A DNA stretch of 64,000 bases from Pseudomonas marginalis (GTDB lineage: Bacteria; Pseudomonadota; Gammaproteobacteria; Pseudomonadales; Pseudomonadaceae): assembly GCF_900105325.1 (NCBI RefSeq), contig NZ_FNSU01000003.1, forward strand, positions 992,001 through 1,056,000. Reading direction: 5' to 3'. The position numbers were made by a program, and so were the translations under genes. Positions within the stretch are counted from its first letter, which is position 1, and every line of letters begins with the position of its first letter. The notes under the pieces are model-generated. The model was not told the origin of the DNA, did no database searches, and was given only the letters and a program-made list of their open reading frames with translations. Positions 56,403 to 64,000 of this stretch are shown piece after piece.

Positions 56403-56416
56403 GTGCAAATTTGCAC
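56403..56416. promoter_or_regulatory. Perfect 14-bp palindrome upstream of the valine-degradation genes
   Basis: gtgcaaatttgcac is a perfect palindrome 69 bases before the hydrolase start. A weaker tgcataaatgca lies about 40 bases before it. Both fit a dimeric repressor or activator of the hydrolase/dehydrogenase operon. No regulator gene is adjacent, so the protein is unknown. Confidence 0.5.
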
Positions 56417-56484
56417 TGGTACGATCACGGGAGTATTTGCGCACGACCATCTTGATAAAGAACAATAAAAGCAGGGAGTTACAG

Positions 56485-57588
56485 ATGACTGCTCAGGTTT
56501 CAAGCGAAGCAAGCAGCGCCGAGAGGCGTCAGGACGACGTACTGGCCGAAGTACGCAACCATATCGGTCACCTCACCCTCAATCGCCCCGCTGGCTTGAA
56601 TGCCATCACCCTGGACATGGTCCGCAGCCTGGCGCAACAGCTGCACGCCTGGTCAGACGACCCGCAGGTGCATGCCGTAGTCCTGCGCGGTGCGGGCGAA
56701 AAGGCATTTTGTGCCGGCGGCGATATCCGCTCCCTGTATGACAGTTTCAAACGCGGCGACACCCTGCACGAAGACTTCTTCGTCGAGGAATACGCGCTGG
56801 ACCTGGCCATCCACCATTACCGCAAACCCGTACTGGCCCTGATGGACGGGTTTGTCCTGGGCGGCGGCATGGGCCTGGTGCAGGGTGCTGATTTGCGCGT
56901 CGTCACCGAGCGCAGCCGCCTGGCGATGCCGGAGGTGGCGATCGGTTACTTCCCGGACGTCGGTGGCAGCTACTTCCTGCCGCGCATTCCCGGCGAGCTG
57001 GGCATTTACCTCGGCGTGACCGGCGTGCAGGTTCGCGCGGCAGACGCCCTGTATTGCGGGTTGGCCAACTGGTACCTGGACAGCGCCAAGCTGGCCAGCC
57101 TCGACCAGAAACTCGACAGCCTGCAATGGCATGAATCGCCGCTCAAAGACCTGCAAGGCGTGCTGGCCAAGCTGGCGGTGCAGCGCCTGCCCGACCCGCC
57201 GCTGGCCGCATTGCGCCCCGCGATCGACCACTTCTTCGGCCTGCCGGACATTCCGAGCATCGTCGAGCAACTTCAGGAGGTCACTGTCGCCGACAGCCAT
57301 GAGTGGGCACTGAACACCGTCCACCTGATGCAAACCCGCTCGCCCCTGGCCATGGCCGTGACCCTGGAAATGCTGCGACGCGGCCGGCGCCTGCCGTTGG
57401 AGCAGTGCTTTGCCCTGGAGCTGCACCTTGACCGCCAATGGTTCGAACGCGGCGACCTGATCGAAGGGGTCCGCGCGCTGATCATCGACAAGGACAAGAA
57501 CCCTCGCTGGAACCCGCCGACGCTCCATGGACTGAACAAAAGCCACGTCGACAGCTTCTTCCATCACTTCGAGCAGGTTGCGAAATAA
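56485..57588 (+). CDS. 3-hydroxyisobutyryl-CoA hydrolase
   Basis: A 367-residue crotonase-fold enzyme, longer than enoyl-CoA hydratases. The oxyanion-hole strands A-G-G-D-I-R-S-L-Y and G-G-G-M-G-L-V-Q-G-A and the M-P-E-V-A-I-G-Y-F-P-D-V-G-G-S-Y motif are the mark of 3-hydroxyisobutyryl-CoA hydrolase. It releases free 3-hydroxyisobutyrate from the toxic methacrylyl-CoA branch of valine breakdown. The start at 56485 has GGAG seven bases upstream. The isobutyryl-CoA dehydrogenase follows at once, three bases after the stop, so the pair forms a valine-degradation operon. Confidence 0.85.
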   Translation: MTAQVSSEASSAERRQDDVLAEVRNHIGHLTLNRPAGLNAITLDMVRSLAQQLHAWSDDPQVHAVVLRGAGEKAFCAGGDIRSLYDSFKRGDTLHEDFFVEEYALDLAIHHYRKPVLALMDGFVLGGGMGLVQGADLRVVTERSRLAMPEVAIGYFPDVGGSYFLPRIPGELGIYLGVTGVQVRAADALYCGLANWYLDSAKLASLDQKLDSLQWHESPLKDLQGVLAKLAVQRLPDPPLAALRPAIDHFFGLPDIPSIVEQLQEVTVADSHEWALNTVHLMQTRSPLAMAVTLEMLRRGRRLPLEQCFALELHLDRQWFERGDLIEGVRALIIDKDKNPRWNPPTLHGLNKSHVDSFFHHFEQVAK

Positions 57589-57591
57589 GCC

Positions 57592-58743
57592 ATGCAAGAC
57601 ATTGAATACACTGAAGAACAGGTAATGATCCGTGACATGGCGCGCGACTTCGCCCGTGGTGAAATCGCTCCCCATGCCCAAGCCTGGGAAAAAGCCGGCT
57701 GGATCGACGACGCCCTGGTGGCGAAGATGGGTGAACTGGGCCTGTTGGGCATGGTAGTGCCGGAAGAATGGGGCGGCACCTATGTCGACTACGTGGCGTA
57801 TGCCCTGGCCGTGGAGGAGATCTCGGCCGGCGATGGCGCCACCGGCGCACTGATGAGTATCCATAATTCAGTGGGTTGCGGGCCAATCCTCAACTACGGC
57901 ACCGATGCCCAGAAACATACCTGGCTGGCCGAACTCGCCAGTGGCCAGGCGATTGGTTGCTTCTGCCTGACCGAACCCCAGGCCGGCTCCGAGGCCCACA
58001 ACCTGCGCACCCGCGCCGAATTGCGCGATGGCCAGTGGGTGATCAATGGCGCCAAGCAGTTCGTCAGCAACGGCAAGCGCGCCAAGCTGGCGATTGTATT
58101 TGCCGTGACCGACCCGGACCTGGGCAAGAAGGGCATTTCCGCGTTCCTGGTACCCACCGACACCCCGGGGTTTGTGGTCGACCGTACCGAACACAAGATG
58201 GGTATTCGTGCCTCGGACACCTGCGCCGTGACCCTCAACCACTGCAGCGTGCCCGAGGCCAACCTGCTCGGCGAGCGCGGCAAAGGCCTGGCCATCGCCC
58301 TGTCCAACCTCGAAGGCGGCCGCATCGGCATTGCCGCCCAAGCCCTGGGCATCGCCCGTGCGGCCTTCGAGGCGGCGCTGACCTATGCCCGCGACCGGGT
58401 GCAATTCGACAAGGCGATCATCGAACACCAAAGCGTGGCCAACCTGCTGGCAGACATGCAAACCCGCCTGAACGCTGCCCGTTTACTGATCCTGCACGCG
58501 GCGCGCCTGCGCAGCGCCGGCAAGCCGTGCCTCTCGGAAGCGTCCCAGGCCAAGCTGTTCGCCTCGGAAATGGCCGAGAAGGTCTGTTCCAGCGCAATGC
58601 AGATTCATGGCGGCTATGGATATTTGGAGGATTACCCGGTGGAGCGTTACTACCGGGACGCGCGGATCACGCAGATTTACGAAGGGACCAGCGAGATACA
58701 GCGGATGGTGATTGCCCGGGAACTCAAAAACTACCAGCTGTAG
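57592..58743 (+). CDS. Acyl-CoA dehydrogenase, isobutyryl-CoA type
   Basis: A 383-residue FAD-dependent acyl-CoA dehydrogenase. The family signatures are C-L-T-E-P-Q-A-G-S (substrate loop), the M-G-I-R-A-S-D-T-C-A-V region, Q-I-H-G-G-Y-G-Y-L and the catalytic Glu in I-Y-E-G-T-S-E-I-Q-R-M-V-I. It follows the 3-hydroxyisobutyryl-CoA hydrolase gene by three bases and is therefore likely the isobutyryl-CoA dehydrogenase of valine catabolism. It resembles, but is distinct from, the dehydrogenase at 59626. Confidence 0.87.
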   Translation: MQDIEYTEEQVMIRDMARDFARGEIAPHAQAWEKAGWIDDALVAKMGELGLLGMVVPEEWGGTYVDYVAYALAVEEISAGDGATGALMSIHNSVGCGPILNYGTDAQKHTWLAELASGQAIGCFCLTEPQAGSEAHNLRTRAELRDGQWVINGAKQFVSNGKRAKLAIVFAVTDPDLGKKGISAFLVPTDTPGFVVDRTEHKMGIRASDTCAVTLNHCSVPEANLLGERGKGLAIALSNLEGGRIGIAAQALGIARAAFEAALTYARDRVQFDKAIIEHQSVANLLADMQTRLNAARLLILHAARLRSAGKPCLSEASQAKLFASEMAEKVCSSAMQIHGGYGYLEDYPVERYYRDARITQIYEGTSEIQRMVIARELKNYQL

Positions 58744-58745
58744 GA

Positions 58746-58824
58746 GCTGCAAGTCTTAAGCTGCAAGTCTTAAGCTGCAAGCTTCAAGTAAAAGCGCATT
58801 GGCGATTACTTGCAGCTTGCAGCT
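58746..58824. repeat. Three 14-bp direct repeats with inverted copy between convergent operons
   Basis: gctgcaagtcttaa occurs twice in tandem (58746-58759, 58760-58773), followed by the variant gctgcaagcttcaa (58774-58787). An inverted acttgcagcttgcagct follows at 58808-58824, so the region can fold into a hairpin. It lies between two convergent acyl-CoA degradation operons and may end both transcripts. Such gctgcaag repeats are frequent in Pseudomonas spacers. Confidence 0.7.
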
Positions 58825-58840
58825 ATACAGCTGGCAACGG

Positions 58841-59614
58841 CTACTTATCCTTGAACTCAGGCGCACGCTTGGCCACAAACGCCGCCATGCCTTCCTTCTG
58901 ATCCTGCGTGGCGAACGCGGCATGGAACACCCGGCGCTCAAAGCGCACGCCTTCCGACAGGCTCACTTCAAACGCACGGTTCACACTTTCCTTGACCATC
59001 ATGCTGATCGGCACCGATTTGCCGGCAATCAGCGTGGCGACCTTCAGCGCCTCGTCGAGCAGTTCATCGGCGGGCACGATGCGCGCGACAATCCCGCAGC
59101 GCTCGGCTTCCACCGCATCGATAAACCGTCCGGTCAGGCACATTTCCATGGCCTTGGCCTTGCCCACCGCGCGGGTCAGGCGCTGGGTGCCGCCCATGCC
59201 CGGCAGCACGCCGAGGTTGATTTCCGGCTGACCGAACTTGGCGCCGTCACCGGCCAGGATAAAGTCGCACATCAGCGCCAGTTCGCAGCCACCGCCGAGG
59301 GCGAAGCCGTTGACCGCGGCGATGATCGGCTTGCGACGGTTGGCGACGCGGTCGCTGTCACTGAACAGGTCGTCGAGGTAGATCTGCGGGTAGGTCAGCT
59401 CGGCCATTTCCTTGATGTCGGCGCCGGCGGCGAAGGCTTTTTTCGAGCCGGCCAGCACGATGCAGCCGATTTCCGGGTTGGCCTCCAGGCCATCCAGCGC
59501 CTGGTTCAACTCGCTGACCAACTGCGCATTCAGGGCGTTCAGGGCTTGGGGACGATTGAGGGTAATCAACCCGACGCGGCCCTGGACTTCGAGCAAAATG
59601 GTGTCGTAACTCAT
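58841..59614 (-). CDS. Enoyl-CoA hydratase
   Basis: A 257-residue crotonase. The oxyanion-hole motif A-F-A-A-G-A-D-I-K-E-M is present, as is A-L-G-G-G-C-E-L-A-L-M and the catalytic glutamates (C-E-L-A-L; P-E-I-N-L-G). The N-terminus M-S-Y-D-T-I-L-L-E-V-Q-G-R-V-G-L-I-T-L-N-R is typical. It is the last gene of a minus-strand operon with an acyl-CoA dehydrogenase, thiolase and SDR hydroxyacyl-CoA dehydrogenase. That set matches the isoleucine (2-methylbutyryl-CoA) branch and the PP_2214-PP_2217 locus of P. putida, where tiglyl-CoA would be hydrated. Confidence 0.88.
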   Translation of the reverse strand: MSYDTILLEVQGRVGLITLNRPQALNALNAQLVSELNQALDGLEANPEIGCIVLAGSKKAFAAGADIKEMAELTYPQIYLDDLFSDSDRVANRRKPIIAAVNGFALGGGCELALMCDFILAGDGAKFGQPEINLGVLPGMGGTQRLTRAVGKAKAMEMCLTGRFIDAVEAERCGIVARIVPADELLDEALKVATLIAGKSVPISMMVKESVNRAFEVSLSEGVRFERRVFHAAFATQDQKEGMAAFVAKRAPEFKDK

Positions 59615-59625
59615 GTATCGGCTCC

Positions 59626-60753
59626 TTAGAGATTGCGTGAGATGACCATGCGTTGAATATCGCTGGTGCCTTCGTAAATCTGGCAGACCCGCACATCGCG
59701 GTAGATCCGCTCCAGGGGGAAGTCGCTCAGGTAACCGTAACCGCCGAGGGTTTGCAAGGCGGCGGAACAGACTTTCTCAGCCATTTCCGAGGCGAACAGC
59801 TTGGCCATGGAAGCTTCGACCAACGCCGGCTTGCCGCTGTCCCGCAGGGCGGCGGCGTAGTGCACCATCTGCCGTGCCACGGCGATTTGCGTGGCCATGT
59901 CCGCCAGGCGAAAGGCCACGGCCTGATGCTCAATGATCGGTTTGCCGAAGCTTTCGCGCTCTCGGGCGTAGTCGCGTGCAGCCTCGAAAGCGGCGCGGGC
60001 CATGCCCACCGATTGCGAGGCGATGCCGACGCGACCGCCTTCAAGGTTGGCCAGGGCGATCCTGTAGCCCTCGCCCTCCTCCCCAAGACGGTTGGCCACC
60101 GGCACCTTCACATCCTCGAACAGGATCTGGCAGGTATCGGAGGCATGCTGGCCGAGCTTGTCCTCGACCCGCGCCACGCTGTAGCCCGGCGAATCGGTGG
60201 GCACGATAAACGCGCTGATGCCACGCTTGCCCGCTGCCGGGTCGGTCACCGCGAACACAATCACCACCCCGGCATTCTGGCCGGAAGTGATGAACTGTTT
60301 GCAGCCATTGAGCACGTAATGATCGCCTTCACGCCGTGCGCGGGTTTTCAGGCCACTGGCATCCGAACCGGCTTGCGGCTCAGTCAGGGCGAAAGCACCG
60401 AGCATGGCGCCGCTGGCCAGGGGCTTGAGGAATTGCTCTTTCTGCTGATCGTTGCCGAAGCTCAGGATCGGCACGCAGCCCACCGAGTTGTGCACGCTCA
60501 TGATGGTGGAGCAGGCGCCGTCACCGGCGGCGATTTCTTCCAGGGCCATGGCGTAGGCCAGGTAACCCGTGGCGCAACCGCCCCACTGTTCGGGCACCAG
60601 CATGCCGAAAAAGCCCAGTTCGGCCATTTCGCCGATGGCTTCCTTGGGAAAGCGATGTTCGCGGTCCCACTCGGCGGCAAACGGTTTGAGCCGCTCCTGG
60701 GCAAATTGCCGGGCGGCGTCGCTGATTTGCAGTTGTTCGTCATTGGGCAGCAT
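59626..60753 (-). CDS. Acyl-CoA dehydrogenase, short/branched-chain type
   Basis: A 375-residue FAD enzyme. Marks: A-L-T-E-P-Q-A-G-S-D-A-S-G, V-A-R-V-E-D-K-L-G-Q-H-A-S-D-T, the G-G-Y-G-Y-L-S-D-F-P-L-E-R flavin loop and the catalytic Glu in I-Y-E-G-T-S-D-I-Q-R-M-V-I. It lies between the hydratase (11 bases) and the thiolase (12 bases) genes on one strand. By its partners it is likely the 2-methylbutyryl-CoA dehydrogenase of isoleucine catabolism, though short straight-chain acyl-CoA cannot be excluded. Confidence 0.88.
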   Translation of the reverse strand: MLPNDEQLQISDAARQFAQERLKPFAAEWDREHRFPKEAIGEMAELGFFGMLVPEQWGGCATGYLAYAMALEEIAAGDGACSTIMSVHNSVGCVPILSFGNDQQKEQFLKPLASGAMLGAFALTEPQAGSDASGLKTRARREGDHYVLNGCKQFITSGQNAGVVIVFAVTDPAAGKRGISAFIVPTDSPGYSVARVEDKLGQHASDTCQILFEDVKVPVANRLGEEGEGYRIALANLEGGRVGIASQSVGMARAAFEAARDYARERESFGKPIIEHQAVAFRLADMATQIAVARQMVHYAAALRDSGKPALVEASMAKLFASEMAEKVCSAALQTLGGYGYLSDFPLERIYRDVRVCQIYEGTSDIQRMVISRNL

Positions 60754-60765
60754 TGGGCTCAGTCC

Positions 60766-61950
60766 TTAATACAGGCATTCGACGGCCATGGCCGTGGCTT
60801 CACCGCCGCCGATACAAATGGCGGCGACGCCCCGCTTGAGGCCTTTCTGGCGCAGGGCCGAGAGCAGGGTGACCAGGATCCGCGCGCCGGACGCGCCAAT
60901 CGGGTGGCCCAGGGCGCAGGCACCGCCGTGGACATTGACCTTGGCGTGGGGGATTTCCAGCTTGCTCATGGTCACCAGGCTGACCACGGCAAAGGCTTCG
61001 TTGATTTCAAACAGATCGACGTCGTCGAGGCTCCAGCCGGTCTTGCTCATCAGCTTGCGAATCGCGCCCACCGGCGCCATCGGAAACAACCCCGGTTCAT
61101 CGGCAAACGCTGCGTGCCCATGGATCACCGCCAACGGTTTGAGCCCCCGCTGTTGTGCCTCGGACTCGCGCATCAGCAGCAATGCGGCCGCGCCGTCGGA
61201 AATCGAGCTGGAATTGGCCGCCGTCACCGTGCCGCCTTCGCGGAACGCCGGTTTGAGGCCGGGAATTTTTTCCGGCCTGGCCTTGGGCGGTTGTTCGTCA
61301 TGCAGGATGGTTTTCTGCTCTTTGCCGACGGTGACCTGTACCGGGACAATTTCGGCGGCGAAGCTGCCATGGGTGATTGCCTCCTGCGCACGGGTCAGCG
61401 ACGCGATGGCAAACGCATCCTGCGCCTCACGGCTGAAGCCGTTGAGCTGCGCGCACTCCTCGGCAAAGGTGCCCATCAGGCGGCCTTTTTCATACGCATC
61501 TTCCAGGCCGTCGAGGAACATGTGGTCGATGACCCGCCCGTGCCCCATGCGATAGCCGCTGCGGGCGCGGTCCAGCAGGTAGGGCGCGTTGGACATGCTT
61601 TCCATGCCGCCGGCGATCACCACGTCGACGCTGCCGGCCAGCAGCGAATCATGGGCGAGGATCGCCGCTTCCATGCCCGAGCCGCACATCTTGTTGAGGG
61701 TGGTGCAACGCGTGGATTTGTCCAACCCGGCGCCCAAGGCGGCTTGACGCGCGGGCGCCTGGCCCAGGCCGGCGGGCAGCACGCACCCAAACAACACCTC
61801 ATCCACGGCGTCGGCGGCGATGCCTGCACGCTCGATCGCCGCACGGATGGCGGCAGAGCCCAGTTGCGGCGCAGTCAGGCCCTTGAGGTCGCCCTGGAAC
61901 CCGCCCATGGGCGTGCGCACGGCGCTGACAATCACGATGGGATCATTCAT
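60766..61950 (-). CDS. Acetyl-CoA C-acyltransferase (thiolase)
   Basis: A 394-residue thiolase. The acyl-carrying Cys89 is in L-N-K-M-C-G-S-G-M. The His motif G-G-A-C-A-L-G-H-P-I-G-A-S-G and the C-terminal A-I-C-I-G-G-G-E-A-T-A-M Cys are both intact. In the isoleucine branch it would cleave 2-methylacetoacetyl-CoA to acetyl-CoA and propionyl-CoA. It starts 12 bases after the SDR gene and is the second gene of the operon. P. putida FadAx has the same neighbours. Confidence 0.9.
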   Translation of the reverse strand: MNDPIVIVSAVRTPMGGFQGDLKGLTAPQLGSAAIRAAIERAGIAADAVDEVLFGCVLPAGLGQAPARQAALGAGLDKSTRCTTLNKMCGSGMEAAILAHDSLLAGSVDVVIAGGMESMSNAPYLLDRARSGYRMGHGRVIDHMFLDGLEDAYEKGRLMGTFAEECAQLNGFSREAQDAFAIASLTRAQEAITHGSFAAEIVPVQVTVGKEQKTILHDEQPPKARPEKIPGLKPAFREGGTVTAANSSSISDGAAALLLMRESEAQQRGLKPLAVIHGHAAFADEPGLFPMAPVGAIRKLMSKTGWSLDDVDLFEINEAFAVVSLVTMSKLEIPHAKVNVHGGACALGHPIGASGARILVTLLSALRQKGLKRGVAAICIGGGEATAMAVECLY

Positions 61951-61962
61951 GGCTCATCCTCC

Positions 61963-62730
61963 TTACTTGGCCGCCATGCGCAAGGCGCCGTCGAGACGGA
62001 TCACCTCGCCATTGAGCATGCTGTTTTCAATGATGTGCCGCACCAGCGCGGCGTATTCGGCAGGCTTGCCCAGGCGCGGCGGAAACGGCACGCCGGCGGC
62101 CAGTGAGTCGCGTACTTCCGGGGTCATGCCGGCCATCATCGGGGTTTCGAAAATGCCCGGGGCGATGGTCATCACGCGAATGCCGAAGCGCGCAAGCTCC
62201 CGTGCGGCGGGCAAGGTCAGGCTGGCTATCGCGCCTTTGGACGCCGCGTACGCGGCCTGCCCGATCTGCCCGTCGAACGCAGCCACCGACGCGGTATTGA
62301 TGATCACCCCGCGCTCGCCGTCGGCGTTCGCTTCCGTTTCGGCGATGGCCGCTGCCGCCAGGCGCAGCAGGTTAAAGCTGCCGATCAGGTTGACGTTGAT
62401 CACCTGGGCAAAGCTGGCCAGCCCGTGGGGGCCAGTCTTGCCGAGGATCTTTTCACCGCGCACCACCCCCGCGCAGTTGACCAAGCCGTGCAAACCGCCA
62501 AACGCCGCGACCGTTGCCTGCACGGCGGCTTCGGCTGCGGCCTCCTGGCTGATATCCGCCACGGCGCTGCGGGCGTTGTCGCCGAGCTGCCTGGCCTTGG
62601 CCGCCACGGCGTCGGCATTCAAATCCACCAGCATGACCTTGGCGCCGGCCGCGACCAGCATATCTGCGGTGGCCGCACCGAGGCCGGAAGCGCCGCCGCT
62701 GACCAGAAAAACCTTGTTCTCAATCTGCAT
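61963..62730 (-). CDS. SDR-type 3-hydroxyacyl-CoA dehydrogenase (17-beta-HSD10-like)
   Basis: A 255-residue SDR. The NAD loop S-G-G-A-S-G-L-G is at residues 12-19, with V-D-L-N acidic end of strand 2 (NAD preference), N-C-A-G-V, the S-V-A-A-F-D region and Y-A-A-S-K-G-A. It resembles HSD17B10, which oxidises 2-methyl-3-hydroxybutyryl-CoA in isoleucine breakdown. The start at 62730 with AAGGAAAC upstream replaces a longer frame. First gene of the operon, so the promoter lies in 62731-62930, shared with the divergent bestrophin gene. Confidence 0.87.
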   Translation of the reverse strand: MQIENKVFLVSGGASGLGAATADMLVAAGAKVMLVDLNADAVAAKARQLGDNARSAVADISQEAAAEAAVQATVAAFGGLHGLVNCAGVVRGEKILGKTGPHGLASFAQVINVNLIGSFNLLRLAAAAIAETEANADGERGVIINTASVAAFDGQIGQAAYAASKGAIASLTLPAARELARFGIRVMTIAPGIFETPMMAGMTPEVRDSLAAGVPFPPRLGKPAEYAALVRHIIENSMLNGEVIRLDGALRMAAK

Positions 62731-62930
62731 TATTGTTTCCTTGAACGGTCGAGATCGTCGAAATAGTCGCTCTGCAACGCCACGGCAGCAATGGTCAAAG
62801 CCTTCAACATGGCTGACTGGTTTGGCCAATCATCGACCGCGCTGATCGTCCGGTCAGCCCAAGCGATTGGACGTGCGTCGTGCAAGCTCCTAACCTGAGG
62901 GCCTGCGCCACCGAAGAAGTCCTCCCCGCG

Positions 62931-63824
62931 ATGATCGTACGTCCCAAACCGAACCTGCTGGGCATCCTGTTTTCCCTCAAGGGCTCGATTGCCAAGCGCA
63001 TCGCCCTGCGCAGCCTGCTGGTCACGCTGCTGGCGTCGGTGATCGTGCTGGTGGAAACCCTGCACCCGGCCTATTTCTCCAAGGTCAACGCCACGCCCTT
63101 CACATTGCTCGGGCTGTCGCTGTCGATCTTCATGAGTTTTCGCAATAACGCCTGCTATGACCGCTGGTGGGAAGGCCGCAAGCAACTGGGGCAGATGATC
63201 ATCGAGGTGCGCTCGCTGATTCGCGAGACCCAGTTGCTTACTGACCCGGCGGAGCGTGGGCGCCTGCTGCGGGGCCTGGGCGGCTTCGCCCACGGGCTGG
63301 TCGCGCGCTTGCGCCACGAAGACGAAGCCCGGGCGATCCAGCCCTGGGCCAGTGTGGAAGCGAGTCATCCCAACCTGCCTGACCGGGTGCTGCAACAGAT
63401 TGGCGCGGGATTTTCCGCCCTGGCCGAGCAAGGCGCCCTCAGCGAATGGCGTTACACCCAGTTGGAAACCCGTCTGGTCAGCCTCAGCCAGGTACAGGCC
63501 GCGTGCGAGCGAATCAAAAGCACGCCGCTGCCCTTCCCCTACACCTTGCTGCTGCACCGCACCATTTACCTGTTCTGCATCCTCTTGCCGTTCGCCATGG
63601 CCGACCCCCTGGGCTGGCTGACGCCGGTGTTTACCGCCATTGTCAGCTACACCTTCTTCGGCCTCGATGAGATCGGCGACGACCTGGAAGACCCTTTCGG
63701 CTTTGACGAAAACGACCTGCCCTGCAATGCGATCCTGCGCACCCTGGAGCGTGAGCTGCTCGCCGCCCTCGGCGAAACCGACCTGCCACCGGCCCTGGAG
63801 CCAGTGGAATACGTGCTGACCTGA
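62931..63824 (+). CDS. Bestrophin-family anion channel-like protein (UPF0187)
   Basis: A 297-residue bacterial bestrophin-like protein. It has a polar start, two close N-terminal helices (I-A-L-R-S-L-L-V-T-L-L-A-S-V-I-V-L and F-T-L-L-G-L-S-L-S-I-F-M-S-F-R), the conserved N-N-A-C-Y-D-R-W-W-E-G-R-K segment, and later P-Y-T-L-L-L-H-R-T-I-Y-L and D-E-I-G-D-D-L-E-D-P-F-G. Homologues form pentameric channels for ions. The start at 62931 is chosen because the family begins near R-P-K-P-N-L. Physiological role unknown. Confidence 0.85.
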   Translation: MIVRPKPNLLGILFSLKGSIAKRIALRSLLVTLLASVIVLVETLHPAYFSKVNATPFTLLGLSLSIFMSFRNNACYDRWWEGRKQLGQMIIEVRSLIRETQLLTDPAERGRLLRGLGGFAHGLVARLRHEDEARAIQPWASVEASHPNLPDRVLQQIGAGFSALAEQGALSEWRYTQLETRLVSLSQVQAACERIKSTPLPFPYTLLLHRTIYLFCILLPFAMADPLGWLTPVFTAIVSYTFFGLDEIGDDLEDPFGFDENDLPCNAILRTLERELLAALGETDLPPALEPVEYVLT

Positions 63825-63895
63825 CGCGGGTTTGACACCTGCCGTGGTCTGGCCGAAGCTTGCGGCTTTGCTTCTTCAGCTTTTCGGACGCCTGC

Positions 63896-64000
63896 ATGTC
63901 AAAGTCACGCCGTTACGCCATCGTCGGCCTGTGCGCCCTGTTGTTGATTGTGCTGATCACCTGGTATTTCTCCCGCACCGCCCAGGTGGCCGTGCCTCCT
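63896..64000 (+). CDS. N-terminus of a membrane-anchored or exported protein (3' end outside window)
   Basis: The first 35 codons of a gene beginning with ATG at 63896. They encode a positive N-terminus (M-S-K-S-R-R), a strongly hydrophobic stretch (A-I-V-G-L-C-A-L-L-L-I-V-L-I) and a following T-A-Q-V-A-V-P-P. This pattern is common for periplasmic adaptor proteins of RND efflux pumps and for other inner-membrane-anchored proteins. The fragment is too short to choose between them. The frame is open to the window end. Confidence 0.5.
   Translation, partial: MSKSRRYAIVGLCALLLIVLITWYFSRTAQVAVPP

Overview
The window looks like the chromosome of a fluorescent-group Pseudomonas. This rests on gene content seen by eye, not on a search: GC-rich coding, many LysR and HxlR regulators, two OprD-type porins, three membrane chemoreceptors plus one soluble one, REP-type palindromes, and an arn lipid A modification operon. 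About 50 genes are packed tightly on both strands. There are no rRNA genes, no recognisable tRNA genes, no CRISPR array and no insertion sequence.

Layout. 0-10 kb: the end of xylB, a 29-bp inverted repeat flanked by 18-bp tandem repeats, an Lrp-type regulator opposite an EamA exporter, rlhA, a fabF-like/ridA pair opposite an HxlR regulator, a two-PAS chemoreceptor, and an OprD porin. 10-21 kb: an oxaloacetate decarboxylase-like enzyme; a binding protein with a flavin monooxygenase (probably sulfur scavenging); then a block with a Cache chemoreceptor, OprD porin, CitMHS symporter, DctA and a PrpF/GalD-type isomerase under a divergent LysR gene. That block reads as a sense, import and isomerise unit for di- or tricarboxylates. 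21-31 kb: a LysR gene opposite an SDR, a GSA-aminomutase-like transaminase and a glutamylpolyamine-synthetase-like enzyme, then a thymidylate kinase-like protein, a GAF/EAL protein, a SolA-like oxidase and a second HxlR/SDR pair. The pathway of the SDR-transaminase-ligase trio is not recognised.

31-42 kb: a four-gene signalling operon (REC, CheC-like, PAS kinase, REC); a deoxyribose-type locus (deoC, DeoR regulator, DUF4432 protein, FucP-like permease, ribokinase-family kinase) with a shared candidate operator; a 4HB-type chemoreceptor; a Bcr/CflA pump. 42-56 kb: a stress-type SDR, a REP pair, an orphan tyrosine recombinase next to a 12-bp inverted repeat, a secreted protein of unknown function, then arnC-A-D-T-E-F-ugd plus a second GT39-type glycosyltransferase; arnB is not in its usual place. 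56-64 kb: an HPP protein behind a terminator-like hairpin, two convergent branched-chain acyl-CoA degradation operons (valine side and isoleucine side), a bestrophin-like channel, and the first 35 codons of a membrane-anchored protein.

The main theme is uptake and catabolism of small organic acids, sugars and amino-acid carbon, with matching chemoreceptors and local regulators, plus envelope modification.
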